Of a stretch of DNA of 64,000 nt, positions 9,052 through 17,955 are shown one piece after another. Made by a program: the position numbers and the translations under genes. The first letter of the stretch is position 1. Each line of letters opens with the position of its first letter. Below the pieces are notes generated by a model. That model was given only the letters and a program-made list of their open reading frames with translations, did no database searches and was not told where the DNA came from. Source of the DNA: Firm-04 sp045600205 (GTDB lineage: Bacteria; Bacillota; Clostridia; Oscillospirales; Ruminococcaceae); assembly GCA_045600205.1 (NCBI GenBank), contig JAZRXM010000005.1:1-64000 (forward strand). The letters run 5' to 3'.

Positions 9052-9077
9052 GGGGATAATCGCTTTTGATTATCCCC
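9052..9077 (-). terminator. Hairpin after the giant surface gene
   Basis: Perfect 10-bp stem GGGGATAATC / GATTATCCCC with a 6-base loop, 18 bases past the stop codon of the 9095-14479 gene. No clear T tract follows, so termination may be partial. Confidence 0.6.
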
Positions 9078-9094
9078 ACGAGTAATGAATGGGG

Positions 9095-12000
9095 TTATGT
9101 TGTTGATACCTGTCCGCCAGCAGAAAGCTTGACCTTGCAGGTGCCCACGGTGTATGAACCTGAGGTATCGCAGCGCATCTTGCCGCTCGGAGTCACCGTC
9201 ACTTCTTGCTCACCGCCGTTTGCCGCCACAACCACGCTGTCATCAGAGAATTCACATCCAACGCTCTCAAATCCGAACTTGGACTCATAGCTCATGTCCG
9301 CTGTGATCGCAGTTCTGGGCGAATCGTTGGTGATTGTGATTGTGCCATGGTCATCGGAAGTGGAATCATTTGTAAACGCGGTTGCGTAGTAGACATGGTC
9401 TGTGGTATCCCATGCGACCGCACTTGCCGTGAAATTCAGGCTGGACCATGATACGGTTACCGTAATCGGTGCGCCACCGTCAACAAACGTGACATTGACG
9501 GTTTTGCCGTTCGCATCATCCATAACGCCCTCGATGATATCGGGAGATGCCGTGTAGCCGGCATATTTTGTAGAATCCACATCCGTTGGTTTGATTGCCG
9601 ACTCTGAATACGCCTGACCATACTTAACTTTGTAGGATTGCGTCAATACATCCAGTTTGCCGTCTTCATCGTAATAATTGACCGTCAAGGTGTATTCGTT
9701 GGCAACAAATGTGACATAAATTGCCTTGTCGGTTGTGCCGATTGTGATTTTGTTACCGTCCAATTGCATTTCATAGCAGTCGTGATTCGATACAGTTTGG
9801 TATTTCGCAGCAGCCGTGTCATACAGCGCATAGCTTGAACCGACCACCAGGTCTTTCACAATATCCGCTTCTGCCGCCGTTGTGCCGTCCTCAAACAGAT
9901 AGTAGATTTTCAGCGTCACGGTGTCGGCTTCCCACTTGGCTGTCAGGGTTGTCGCTTCGGTAAGCGTACATCTTGTTTCCTCATCAATCGTTTGAGTATT
10001 CGTACCGATGCACCAGCCCAAGAATTTGTAACCTGTTTTGACAGGCGTGGGCAACGCTTCGAAGGTATATTCGTCGCCATCTTTCACATAGCCGAATGCT
10101 TTGCCGTAGTATGCCGTTCTTTCTGTCGGAGAAACAACACCGCCACTTGCATCAAACGTCAGGGTGATTGCATTCGGATGATATGTGACAATTTCATATA
10201 CACCGTTCCCGGTCATGGTACCTGAAACGATTGTTTTGTCAGCAGTGTAGCCTTCAACAGACGGGGAAGGGACCTCGTAAGTAGCACCCGTATTCATTTT
10301 TTCCGAATATGTTTCTGTTTCGGTTACCGTACTGCCATCCTCATAGACATACACTATAACCAACTGACCCGTTATCTGCTTATAAATAACGTTAATGGTA
10401 ACATTATCAGAAATCGTGCCGCTGACAACAGGTTGATCCGGCACATAACCTTCAACGCTTGGCGAAGGAATACTATACGTGTCGCCCAGATAGAAATTCT
10501 GCGTGTAATCATCCGCAAGTTTTTTTCCTGATTCATCCTGATAATGAATCGTCAGGGTGTATTCCTTTTTGGCATACGTGCCAAAAGCAAACCAGTTGTT
10601 CGCAGGCATTTCCGTCATGAGTTCGCCATCTGCGCCCTTGAGGGTCTTGTCATCGTTCACCAAATCCCACTTGAAATCATAGCCGTCAAACGATGGAATC
10701 GTTAAGCCGTTAAGCCATGTACTCCATTCTTTACCTGCCAGCGTTGTGCCTGCGGGATAAGAGAACTTGTACTCCGTGAAAGCGGTGTTGTCCTTGTTGC
10801 TACTGACACGGAACACCAGATCATAGGTCTGAACAACGCCCTCAGCCTTGATTACGAGATTGCCCATGTACTCCTGCGGGATGAACAGCTCGCCCGTCTG
10901 GCTGTCGTAGCGATACTGCGAAACGGGATTTGCCTTTTCGCCGTTAATCTTCACGGTAATGGAGCCGGGCAGCTTGTAGCCGTCAGCGGGTGTGAGCGTG
11001 GTGCTGAAATCCTCATCCATCGGAGTGGTGCTGAAACCCTCATCCATCGGAGCGGTTTCAGCGACATCACATTTGATGTTTACCAGACCTGTTGTAACCA
11101 CACTGTAAACGACATTGAGGGTTGCGCTCTGCGAATACGAAACGGAGGACACAGGCGGGATGACCGTTGCTTTGGCAGCGTTTCCTTTAGGGCTGAGTGT
11201 TTTGGTAATCGTGTATTCCTGCGTTTGTGTTGCTGTGGAGTTATTGGGGTCAGCCGTGCCGCTTGGTGTGACGGATTGAGCCAATTCTACAAAATCGTCT
11301 GTCGGCAATGTGTCATCCAATGTGTAATCCGATTTAATCAAACACGTTGGAATGTTGACTGAAGTTCCGAAAATGACTTCCTGATCCTGTGCTGTAAATT
11401 CAAACTCAGGGATTGCCACATTGACGTAATTCAGGGAAACGCCGTTGTCCATTGCCATTGGGTATGTGACGCTGCCCTTGGTGCATTGCAATGTCAAGCC
11501 GCCATTTTTATCGTTGTCAGTCATGGGGAACATCGGGACATCATTGCCGCCGAGGAAGCCCTCAATGGGTTTGCCTTTGATTGTGATGGTTGTGCTTGCG
11601 GTGGCTATGAAAGTATGATTTGTGGCATCATCCGTTACAGTGACTGCGCCATCACCTGTTGTCGGGAACTTGATGCCTGTGGGCAGAGTGTCACCTGTGA
11701 TGTAGTCTGACCATTCGCCGCCAACCTTGAAAGTAAGGTCAGAGAGGAGTTTGCCCGCGGCTGTTTGCTTTGCTGTACGGTCAGCTTGATCTATTGACAC
11801 ATTAATTTTGGTAACCAAAATTTGGCCGTTGCCATCGGTTCGCTTGGTTTTGCCGCTTGTGCCAATAGACGAATTGAGAGAAAATGTATTGCTTACATCT
11901 TCTGCACGGTAGTTTTTTCCTGCTTTACCAGGCTCAGAAGATTTCGTAATTTTAGCTATAGAAAACGTCGAGGCTTCTGAGCCTTCTCCCTTTTTGCCCT

Positions 12001-14479
12001 TCGTGCCATCGCATTCGGTTGAAATGTTTTGCAAGTTGACACCATCAGATACGGCACCTTGCGCTCCATCTTCACCATTTCCGCCATTACGATAGTCATT
12101 GTCCAAGCCTCCTAAATAATTGGCAGTAGCAATTCCACCGCCTCCTGCGCCTCCTCCACCAGCAATAATCAAATAGGCATCATTCAATTGAATTGATGTA
12201 TATCCACCGCCATCTCCATTTTCACCAATAGCTATTTTATCTTTTGCTGTGCAGGAAGTGCTGTTCGTTCCAATCGTTCCATTTCTACCAATAACGCAAT
12301 CAAGTACAGTATCATGAGTTAGGTACTTATAACCATATACATAGCCACCGATTCCTCCAGCGCCACCCGTTGCAGTATCATGACCCTGTGCACCCTGTCC
12401 TTTTCCTCCATCGCCGCCCCACGCTTCCAGCAAATACCAACCATCCTCTGGAATGCTAATCTGATTGTTGTTCGGGGAAAGCGAAGAAGAATCCAATGAA
12501 TAGATGTTTCCATATGGCACACCCTTGGTGCACGTTTCTGCAGAAATGGTAATCTGAGTGTCATAGGTACTGCCGTTGAACACCAGTGTGCGGGAAGTGG
12601 TCAGAACAACATCGGCATTGGCGGCATCAGGAATATATGTCGCGCCCTCTTTTTTGATATTGACCGTTGCAATGCCCGAAACATCCAACTTGCCCTGCTG
12701 CGGTCCGATTTTTGCATAGCTGTCAGTCTTCGGCGTCACTGTGAAAGATACCGTATATTCTGTTGTTTCCTCCGGAGCAACAGTACCTGTCAAAGAAACA
12801 GTACCTGTCAAAGAATAACCAGTTCTTCCTTCTATAAACTTTTCGTTTACTTCATGCAAAGTAGGGCCGTATTTTGCTTCATAAAGGTTTGGTACAACAT
12901 CGATCGGTACTCCTTCTTCGCTCCAAATGGAATGAGTCGTCAACTCGTACTTCAACGGCACGTTGACATAATCCAGATCGCGATTTGCGTCATATTTTGT
13001 TATTGATTTACCTTTACGGTCCTTAATGGTAATCCCACCATCATCCGTAAACAGCGGAACATTGTTGCCGCCTGCAAATGTATCCTTGGCGGTAAAGGTC
13101 ACTGTGATTTTCGCGTGATTTTCCTCAACGCCCTGTTCATCCGGCGCGATATTCACACCTGTGATTTGCTTTTGGTCATCATCCCATTTGCCGCCTTCTA
13201 CTTCAACTTTAAAGTAATCCGACACCGGGAAATCAATCGTAACCTCCGAATAGTCTGCAAAATTCATCTCTGTATCGGGCAGATATACGATGTTGCAGTA
13301 GCCGCCATCTTTTTTATTGGGATTGGAGGAAATCACGCCTTTACCATAGGAAACCTTTTCATTTTCTGATAAATCATTGATGTTGGTAGAAACGGTACTC
13401 GCCACAAACGACGAACCGCCGCCGCCGCCGCCGACATTTCTGCCTTGCAGTAACGCCTGAACGATACCGCCAGAGCCGCCGCAAAAACCTGCGCCGCCGC
13501 CGCCGCCGCGCAAATTGCCCATACCGCCTGCGCCGCCGATTCGGTTCGGATCCGTGATGCAGTACCAGTCGTTGCCGCCCTCACTGCAATGAGAACCGCC
13601 GTTGGTATATACCGCAGGACCGGGCTTGTTTGTGCCGCCAATGCCGATATATTTCGTTGAGGAACCGCCGACTGCGCCACTCGAACTGCCGTTTGCGCCC
13701 GCATAAAACGTGCCGCCGTCAACCGCACCCGATGCCGATGAAGCTATGTTGCCGCCCGCGCCGCCTTTCGGTTTTCCGGTCGGAAAATCGCTGATTCCTG
13801 TTTCGTTATTGGCGCCGCCTCCGCCACCGCCGCCCGCAATCAGAATGACTTTCTGCATACGGTCAGCTTCTGTCGGGCGCGTTTCGTTGTGGTATTCGTT
13901 GGCACTGTACTTATACACCGCGGAATAACCGCCGCCGCCGCCGACAATGTAAATGCCCTCATCGCCGTGCGCACCGCCATCGCCGTTTGCACCGCCGCCC
14001 GTCTCCTCAAACATCGAAATCTGACCGGTTGTACCGATATTATAGAGCAGCACATCGTCTTTTTTCAGATTCACAATGCCGTAGACATAGCCGCCTTCGC
14101 CGCCGGGATTTCCGTTGCCGAGAAGTTCAAGGAAGCCGCCATCGCCGCCGTTGCCGCCCCAAAGCTGCACCAGATAGTTTCCGTCAAACGGTGCGACATA
14201 GCAGCCATCCTCTGATGTAGACGTGGAAGCGTACTGTTTGGTCAAATATGCCGCTGCATCCAGCGTCATGGTATAGCTACGCCCACCGGCATAGGTCAGA
14301 GTACGCTCTTTATCAACAATCAGCGATGTCGGCTCTGTGTCAGCATATGCTCTATGCAAATTAGTCAGATTCCATTCTTCAAGCGATGACGTACAGATAC
14401 AGAAAGCTGCAAAGAATGCAACCGCCTTTTTCAAAGTCGTTTTTGAAATGTGGTGTTGATTTGATTTCATTTGTAGCAT
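9095..14479 (-). CDS. Giant surface protein: two glycine-rich ALK/LTK-like domains, MucBP-like and InlB-type repeats
   Basis: Secreted 1794-residue protein, probably an adhesin or matrix component. Signal peptide about 1-46 (ends AYA). Two glycine-rich domains (about 50-405 and 630-885) each begin with a (V/L)xLWGG or LLEAWGG strand and run into GGGGG tracts, the pattern of the ALK/LTK glycine-rich family. Strand-rich repeats follow, then MucBP-like units (about 1306-1435; SPSVEGYxxDxxxVSGT twice) and an InlB-type repeat (about 1436-1518; FLGWCIG...LTAKWE). Further MucBP-like units lead to the C-terminal WDTTDHVY module (about 1670-1794) shared with the 7282-7935 product. There is no LPXTG motif. 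The start lies 7 bases after AAAGGAGG. Confidence 0.85.
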   Translation of the reverse strand: MLQMKSNQHHISKTTLKKAVAFFAAFCICTSSLEEWNLTNLHRAYADTEPTSLIVDKERTLTYAGGRSYTMTLDAAAYLTKQYASTSTSEDGCYVAPFDGNYLVQLWGGNGGDGGFLELLGNGNPGGEGGYVYGIVNLKKDDVLLYNIGTTGQISMFEETGGGANGDGGAHGDEGIYIVGGGGGYSAVYKYSANEYHNETRPTEADRMQKVILIAGGGGGGGANNETGISDFPTGKPKGGAGGNIASSASGAVDGGTFYAGANGSSSGAVGGSSTKYIGIGGTNKPGPAVYTNGGSHCSEGGNDWYCITDPNRIGGAGGMGNLRGGGGGAGFCGGSGGIVQALLQGRNVGGGGGGSSFVASTVSTNINDLSENEKVSYGKGVISSNPNKKDGGYCNIVYLPDTEMNFADYSEVTIDFPVSDYFKVEVEGGKWDDDQKQITGVNIAPDEQGVEENHAKITVTFTAKDTFAGGNNVPLFTDDGGITIKDRKGKSITKYDANRDLDYVNVPLKYELTTHSIWSEEGVPIDVVPNLYEAKYGPTLHEVNEKFIEGRTGYSLTGTVSLTGTVAPEETTEYTVSFTVTPKTDSYAKIGPQQGKLDVSGIATVNIKKEGATYIPDAANADVVLTTSRTLVFNGSTYDTQITISAETCTKGVPYGNIYSLDSSSLSPNNNQISIPEDGWYLLEAWGGDGGKGQGAQGHDTATGGAGGIGGYVYGYKYLTHDTVLDCVIGRNGTIGTNSTSCTAKDKIAIGENGDGGGYTSIQLNDAYLIIAGGGGAGGGGIATANYLGGLDNDYRNGGNGEDGAQGAVSDGVNLQNISTECDGTKGKKGEGSEASTFSIAKITKSSEPGKAGKNYRAEDVSNTFSLNSSIGTSGKTKRTDGNGQILVTKINVSIDQADRTAKQTAAGKLLSDLTFKVGGEWSDYITGDTLPTGIKFPTTGDGAVTVTDDATNHTFIATASTTITIKGKPIEGFLGGNDVPMFPMTDNDKNGGLTLQCTKGSVTYPMAMDNGVSLNYVNVAIPEFEFTAQDQEVIFGTSVNIPTCLIKSDYTLDDTLPTDDFVELAQSVTPSGTADPNNSTATQTQEYTITKTLSPKGNAAKATVIPPVSSVSYSQSATLNVVYSVVTTGLVNIKCDVAETAPMDEGFSTTPMDEDFSTTLTPADGYKLPGSITVKINGEKANPVSQYRYDSQTGELFIPQEYMGNLVIKAEGVVQTYDLVFRVSSNKDNTAFTEYKFSYPAGTTLAGKEWSTWLNGLTIPSFDGYDFKWDLVNDDKTLKGADGELMTEMPANNWFAFGTYAKKEYTLTIHYQDESGKKLADDYTQNFYLGDTYSIPSPSVEGYVPDQPVVSGTISDNVTINVIYKQITGQLVIVYVYEDGSTVTETETYSEKMNTGATYEVPSPSVEGYTADKTIVSGTMTGNGVYEIVTYHPNAITLTFDASGGVVSPTERTAYYGKAFGYVKDGDEYTFEALPTPVKTGYKFLGWCIGTNTQTIDEETRCTLTEATTLTAKWEADTVTLKIYYLFEDGTTAAEADIVKDLVVGSSYALYDTAAAKYQTVSNHDCYEMQLDGNKITIGTTDKAIYVTFVANEYTLTVNYYDEDGKLDVLTQSYKVKYGQAYSESAIKPTDVDSTKYAGYTASPDIIEGVMDDANGKTVNVTFVDGGAPITVTVSWSSLNFTASAVAWDTTDHVYYATAFTNDSTSDDHGTITITNDSPRTAITADMSYESKFGFESVGCEFSDDSVVVAANGGEQEVTVTPSGKMRCDTSGSYTVGTCKVKLSAGGQVSTT

Positions 14480-14568
14480 AGAAAGCCCTCCTTTTGAAGG
14501 CGTTATATTGTTATGTCTTTTCGCGAATGTAATATGAATAGGAACATTGTCCCATCTTCACAATTCTT

Positions 14569-14597
14569 ATTATATCATATTACACAGCGACCGTCAA
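14569..14597 (-). promoter_or_regulatory. Promoter of the giant surface gene
   Basis: Minus-strand TTGACG, 17 bases, TATAAT, giving a leader of about 80 bases. Apart from this and the serS terminator I see nothing definite in the gap 14480-14874. Confidence 0.75.
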
Positions 14598-14821
14598 TAC
14601 TGCCAGCATATTTTGGGCAATTAAACAAGTTTCTTGTGGTGGTTTGTTGTAAGATGCACAACAATTTTATCTGTTCATTGAAAAATTATGCATTGTTTTC
14701 AATCAAAACATCTATTTTCATTTCCTATTTGTCAATCAGACACAGCATATTACTATTTGTAATATCTTGACCTTTTTGCCTCACCGGCATTTTGTTTATT
14801 GAAAATAGTATCCGCACGTAA

Positions 14822-14862
14822 CAAAAAACGCGCACCCTCCTGTTACGGAAGATGCACGTTTG
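14822..14862 (-). terminator. Terminator of serS
   Basis: On the minus strand the stem AACGTGCA...CTTCC pairs with GGAGG...TGCGCGTT (a few G-U pairs) and is followed by a six-T run. Confidence 0.8.
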
Positions 14863-14874
14863 ACATTTTATCAA

Positions 14875-16203
14875 TTACTGGATTTTCTTAGCCTTTTCCA
14901 GTTTTGTCTTACCGCCCATGTAAGGACGCAGTACCTCAGGAATTACCACAGTACCGTCTGCCTGATAGTTGTTTTCGAGGAAGGAAATCAACATTCTGGG
15001 CGGTGCTGCAACCGTGTTGTTCAGCGTGTGTACAAGCTGAACACTACCGTCGATCTTGCTGCGTATCTTCAGGCGGCGTGCCTGTGCATCGCCAAGATTC
15101 GAGCAGCTGCATACCTCAAAATATTTCTGCTGACGCGGGCTCCATGCCTCAATATCGCAGGATTTGACTTTCAGATCAGCAAGGTCACCGGAGCAGCATT
15201 CCAGCTGTCTGACAGGAATATTCATGCTGCGGAACAGTTCAACGGAAAGTTTCCACATCTTGTTGTACCAGTCCATGCTCTCCTCTGGCTTGCAAATGAC
15301 GATCATTTCCTGCTTTTCGAACTGGTGAACACGATAGATGCCGCGCTCCTCCATGCCGTGTGCGCCAACTTCCTTACGGAAGCAGGGAGAATAAGAAGTA
15401 AGCTGCAAAGGCAGCGCATTTTCATCAATGATCTGGTCAACGTACTTTCCGATCATACTGTGCTCAGAAGTACCGATGAGGTAAAGATCCTCGCCCTCGA
15501 TCTTGTACATCATTGCGCCCATTTCCTTGAACGACATCACGCCGTTGACGATGTTGCCGTGGATCATGAACGGCGGGATGCAGTAAGTAAAGCCGTGATC
15601 GATCATGAAATCTCTTGCATACGCGAGAATTGCCTCATGCAGACGCGCAATATCGCCAATCAGATAATAGAAGCCCTCACCTGCCACTCGACCAGCTGCT
15701 TCCTTATCCAGACCGCCAAGTGCCGTCATGATGTCTGCATGATAGGGAATCTCAAAATCGGGAACGGTCGGCTCGCCAAAACGCTCCACCTCGACATTGA
15801 AACTGTCATCCTTGCCAATCGGCACAGAGGCATCAATGATGTTCGGAATCGTCATCATAATCGTGCTGATTTTCGAATCCAGCTCCGCAATTTCACTGAG
15901 CATTGCGGGCAGTTCCGCATCGCCCTCTTTGACAGCTGCGGTATTGGCATCAATTTCCTTCTGAATCGCAGCGCGCTCTGCTTCATCCTCAGTTTTCTTG
16001 AGTTTTCCGTAAAGTCCGCCGTTCTGCTTCGAAAGCTTATTGCGCATTGCCTGAATCTCATTGGAAGCTGCAACCAGCTTCTTACGCTTGGTGTTCAGTT
16101 CAATGACCTCATCGACCAGAGGCAACTTTTCATCCTGAAATTTTTTGCGGATATTTTCTTTTACTGCTTCGGGATTGCTTTGCAAGAAATTAATATCAAT
16201 CAT
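14875..16203 (-). CDS. serS: Serine--tRNA ligase
   Basis: Class II aminoacyl-tRNA synthetase that charges tRNA-Ser (and tRNA-Sec) with serine. The N-terminus MIDINFLQSNPEAVKENI is typical, followed by the long antiparallel coiled-coil arm (about 25-105) that grips the tRNA extra arm. The catalytic core has motif 2 at SPCFRKEVGAHG...GIYRVHQFEKQE and motif 3 near NNTVAAPPRMLISFLEN. The 442 residues are slightly longer than usual at the C-terminus. Monocistronic: no T-box leader is visible in the short upstream gap, and a terminator follows. Confidence 0.96.
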   Translation of the reverse strand: MIDINFLQSNPEAVKENIRKKFQDEKLPLVDEVIELNTKRKKLVAASNEIQAMRNKLSKQNGGLYGKLKKTEDEAERAAIQKEIDANTAAVKEGDAELPAMLSEIAELDSKISTIMMTIPNIIDASVPIGKDDSFNVEVERFGEPTVPDFEIPYHADIMTALGGLDKEAAGRVAGEGFYYLIGDIARLHEAILAYARDFMIDHGFTYCIPPFMIHGNIVNGVMSFKEMGAMMYKIEGEDLYLIGTSEHSMIGKYVDQIIDENALPLQLTSYSPCFRKEVGAHGMEERGIYRVHQFEKQEMIVICKPEESMDWYNKMWKLSVELFRSMNIPVRQLECCSGDLADLKVKSCDIEAWSPRQQKYFEVCSCSNLGDAQARRLKIRSKIDGSVQLVHTLNNTVAAPPRMLISFLENNYQADGTVVIPEVLRPYMGGKTKLEKAKKIQ

Positions 16204-16250
16204 GATGATTCTCCTTGTTTTTCATTCAAACTTCTGCATATTCGCAGAAT

Positions 16251-16620
16251 CTACCCATCATTGTACCACATTTTTCGCTGAATGTCAACTGTTTCGCTGC
16301 GTTTTTCGACGGCAGATTCTTTGCATTCAGGTGGATAGATTCCGTACCATAAACACATCGGAAAAATGCTGTTATTGTATTTTTCTGTATCCACAAAGCC
16401 CATTTTGCGATAAAGTGCCACTGCATTGGTGCCGGTCGATAGAGAATCCAGATATATGTTCTGGCAGCCACATTTTTTTGCATGGGTCAGCATTTGTTTT
16501 CCATATCCGTTTCGGTGATATTTTTAAGAAGATACAATGATTTCAGTTCACAGTTCCCGTTTGTCAGTTCCGATATGGCAACGCTGCCGATGATACTGTC
16601 CTCATCCCGCAAGCACCCAT
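16251..16620 (-). pseudogene. GNAT acetyltransferase remnant (frameshifted, 5' truncated)
   Basis: Reading leftward, one frame gives GCLRDEDSIIGSVAISELTN through ELKSLYLLK, then stops. A shift by one base at an A run near 16527-16532 restores KKYHRNGYGKQMLTHAKKCG, LYRKMGFVD and the C-terminus. These are the acetyl-CoA loop (R/Q-x-x-G-x-G) and the terminal strand of a GNAT enzyme. The N-terminal half is absent: homology ends near 16620, where an IS66 fragment begins on the other strand. The gene is therefore both truncated and frameshifted and would not give a working enzyme. Confidence 0.75.
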
Positions 16621-16626
16621 GATGAC

Positions 16627-16818
16627 CGGATGATTACACTTCCCGTTGAAGAAATCGAGCACAAAGAGGAACATCCTGTCTGTGAAATCTGCGGTTCGGA
16701 AATGAAAGAGATTGGCAAGGAAAAGGCATACGATGAATTGGTCTTTATCCCTGCCCAATACTATATCCGCCGTCATATTGTATATTCCTATAAATCTATC
16801 ATGAAGAAAGCTTGCTGA
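16627..16818 (+). pseudogene. IS66-family transposase fragment (zinc-finger region)
   Basis: About 60 codons read LPVEEIEHKEEHPVCEICGS and continue through MKEIGKEKAYDELVFIPAQY, the spacing of the IS66 TnpC N-terminal zinc-finger region (C-x2-CG...IG-x-E...IPA). The frame then ends in TGA at 16816. The catalytic DDE part, the partner genes and terminal repeats are all absent. It abuts the broken acetyltransferase gene, which suggests the insertion or a later deletion destroyed that gene. Confidence 0.7.
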
Positions 16819-16927
16819 AAGACATATCGGCAGAAGAAAGGTTCTGATTAAGGCTGGCGCAATCGGCGGCATTATCGGAAGTGACAACAGCTCATCGCAC
16901 GGACATTTAGTTACCAACACCGTATCT

Positions 16928-17194
16928 ATGACAGAAATGCCGGTCATTGGAAAGAAATTGAAATCTACTTATGACGATACCGTTCGTCAAGCACCGGAAT
17001 ATGCGTTTTATCAGGAAAACATTCTGACTGTACTGAACAAAAACACAGTCAATCCGTCTAATCCAAAGGAAATCTTTACAGGAGCCTTTGTTATCGGCAG
17101 TGACGGCTCGTTCGGTGACGAAAATGGCGCACTGGCGTATCCGTCAGCACTCAAAGAACTCTTACCCAAAACTATTGTTCAGGAGGAAAAATAA
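16928..17194 (+). CDS. Hypothetical fragment in mobile-element remnant
   Basis: Not recognised. The frame is open from about 16802, but no good start precedes the ATG at 16928 and no ribosome-binding site is obvious. The 88 residues contain YAFYQENILTVLNKNTVNP and end in a charged tail. It is followed without a gap by the coiled-coil gene at 17195, whose ribosome-binding site (CAGGAGG) lies inside its 3' end. The layout fits the accessory end of a conjugative-element module that lost its upstream part. Likely a truncated gene. Confidence 0.45.
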   Translation: MTEMPVIGKKLKSTYDDTVRQAPEYAFYQENILTVLNKNTVNPSNPKEIFTGAFVIGSDGSFGDENGALAYPSALKELLPKTIVQEEK

Positions 17195-17566
17195 ATGCCA
17201 AAAGCAGAGAAAAAACCAACACTTGCATCGGTTCAAGCTGAAATAGCCAGAATGGAGAAACGCCGCGATGCAGCGCATTTGAAAATGGAAGAAGCTAAAA
17301 ACGAAGAAACATCCTGCATTGCTCAAATCGCTGAATTAAAGAAAGAGCTTGATGCTCTGCGAAAAGAGGATTCAAAAGGAAAACTTGAATCTGCATTTTT
17401 CAAAACCTATATGACACAAGAAGAAATAGACCAAGCAGTTGCCGCACTCGCCACAGCTTTGAAGAATCCGAAATCCAGAAAAGAAGCGCTAACCGCATTG
17501 CAAGCTGTCGCGTCAAACGCAGAACAATCCACAAATACATTGACCAACATTCCGAAGGAGGAATGA
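17195..17566 (+). CDS. Small coiled-coil protein of conjugative-element type
   Basis: 123 residues, strongly helical. Residues 8-70 form a charged coiled coil (EIARMEKRRDAAHLKMEEAK and onward); the tail is Ala/Thr-rich. In conjugative transposons of Clostridia, short coiled-coil proteins of this kind (DUF4315-like) sit just upstream of a type IA topoisomerase gene. Here a topoisomerase-like start codon stretch does follow 3 bases later. The assignment to that family is by context and appearance only. The RBS AGGAGG precedes the ATG by 7 bases. Confidence 0.6.
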   Translation: MPKAEKKPTLASVQAEIARMEKRRDAAHLKMEEAKNEETSCIAQIAELKKELDALRKEDSKGKLESAFFKTYMTQEEIDQAVAALATALKNPKSRKEALTALQAVASNAEQSTNTLTNIPKEE

Positions 17567-17568
17567 GC

Positions 17569-17637
17569 ATGGTTGTAATCTACGCAGAGAAAGCAAGCTT
17601 AGCGAAAGAAATAGCCAATGCGTATGCTGTTTCTTGA
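17569..17637 (+). pseudogene. 5' remnant of a topoisomerase III-like gene
   Basis: Only 22 codons (MVVIYAEKASLAKEIANAYA...) survive before a stop. The pattern (V)VIxAEKxSxAxEIA is the TOPRIM-domain start of type IA topoisomerases such as TopB. It has a good ribosome-binding site (GAAGGAGGAATGAGC). The remainder of the gene is replaced abruptly by the unrelated coding region at 17634, which marks a deletion or insertion junction near 17625-17635. Confidence 0.6.
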
Positions 17638-17948
17638 AAAATGAGGATGTATCTTTTCAAAATATTGCCGATTCACACAAGCGCTCTCTTTACATCGAAG
17701 ATGAGATTCAGGATGTTATGGACGCAATAAAAGCATATCAAAGCGAACAATATGGTATTGTCACTGCTTATTTGAAAGACCATCCTTATCATATGGTTGA
17801 TGACAGGAACTTGCGAGACAAAATTCTTTTGTTGAACGCCAGAATGTCAATAAAAGCTAATCGGCTATCAGAAGCTAGTAAATATTATAGTGAAATAGTA
17901 ACGGATGATTTCCAAGCCGAAGTTGAAATATTCCGTATTAGAAAGTGA
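17634..17948 (+). CDS. Helical (TPR-like) protein, probably 5'-truncated
   Basis: Function unknown; 104 residues of amphipathic helices. The segment LLLNARMSIKANRLSEASKYYSEIV resembles a TPR helix pair. The only available start is a TTG at 17634 with no ribosome-binding site, placed exactly where the topoisomerase remnant breaks off. It therefore looks like the C-terminal part of a longer gene cut at the junction. It ends 7 bases before the next start, so it once headed or preceded the Hsp70-module operon. Confidence 0.5.
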   Translation: MKNEDVSFQNIADSHKRSLYIEDEIQDVMDAIKAYQSEQYGIVTAYLKDHPYHMVDDRNLRDKILLLNARMSIKANRLSEASKYYSEIVTDDFQAEVEIFRIRK

Positions 17949-17955
17949 GAATGTG

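Noticed and set aside
13400..14150. GCC/GGC trinucleotide tracts as a DNA repeat element
   Set aside because: Explained by poly-glycine coding within the surface protein.
14513..14770. 85-codon plus-strand frame between the giant surface gene and serS
   Set aside because: AT-rich, overlaps the promoter of the minus-strand gene, no ribosome-binding site.
16204..16250. Possible T-box leader for serS
   Set aside because: The gap upstream is too short and has no specifier stem or TGGN antiterminator.
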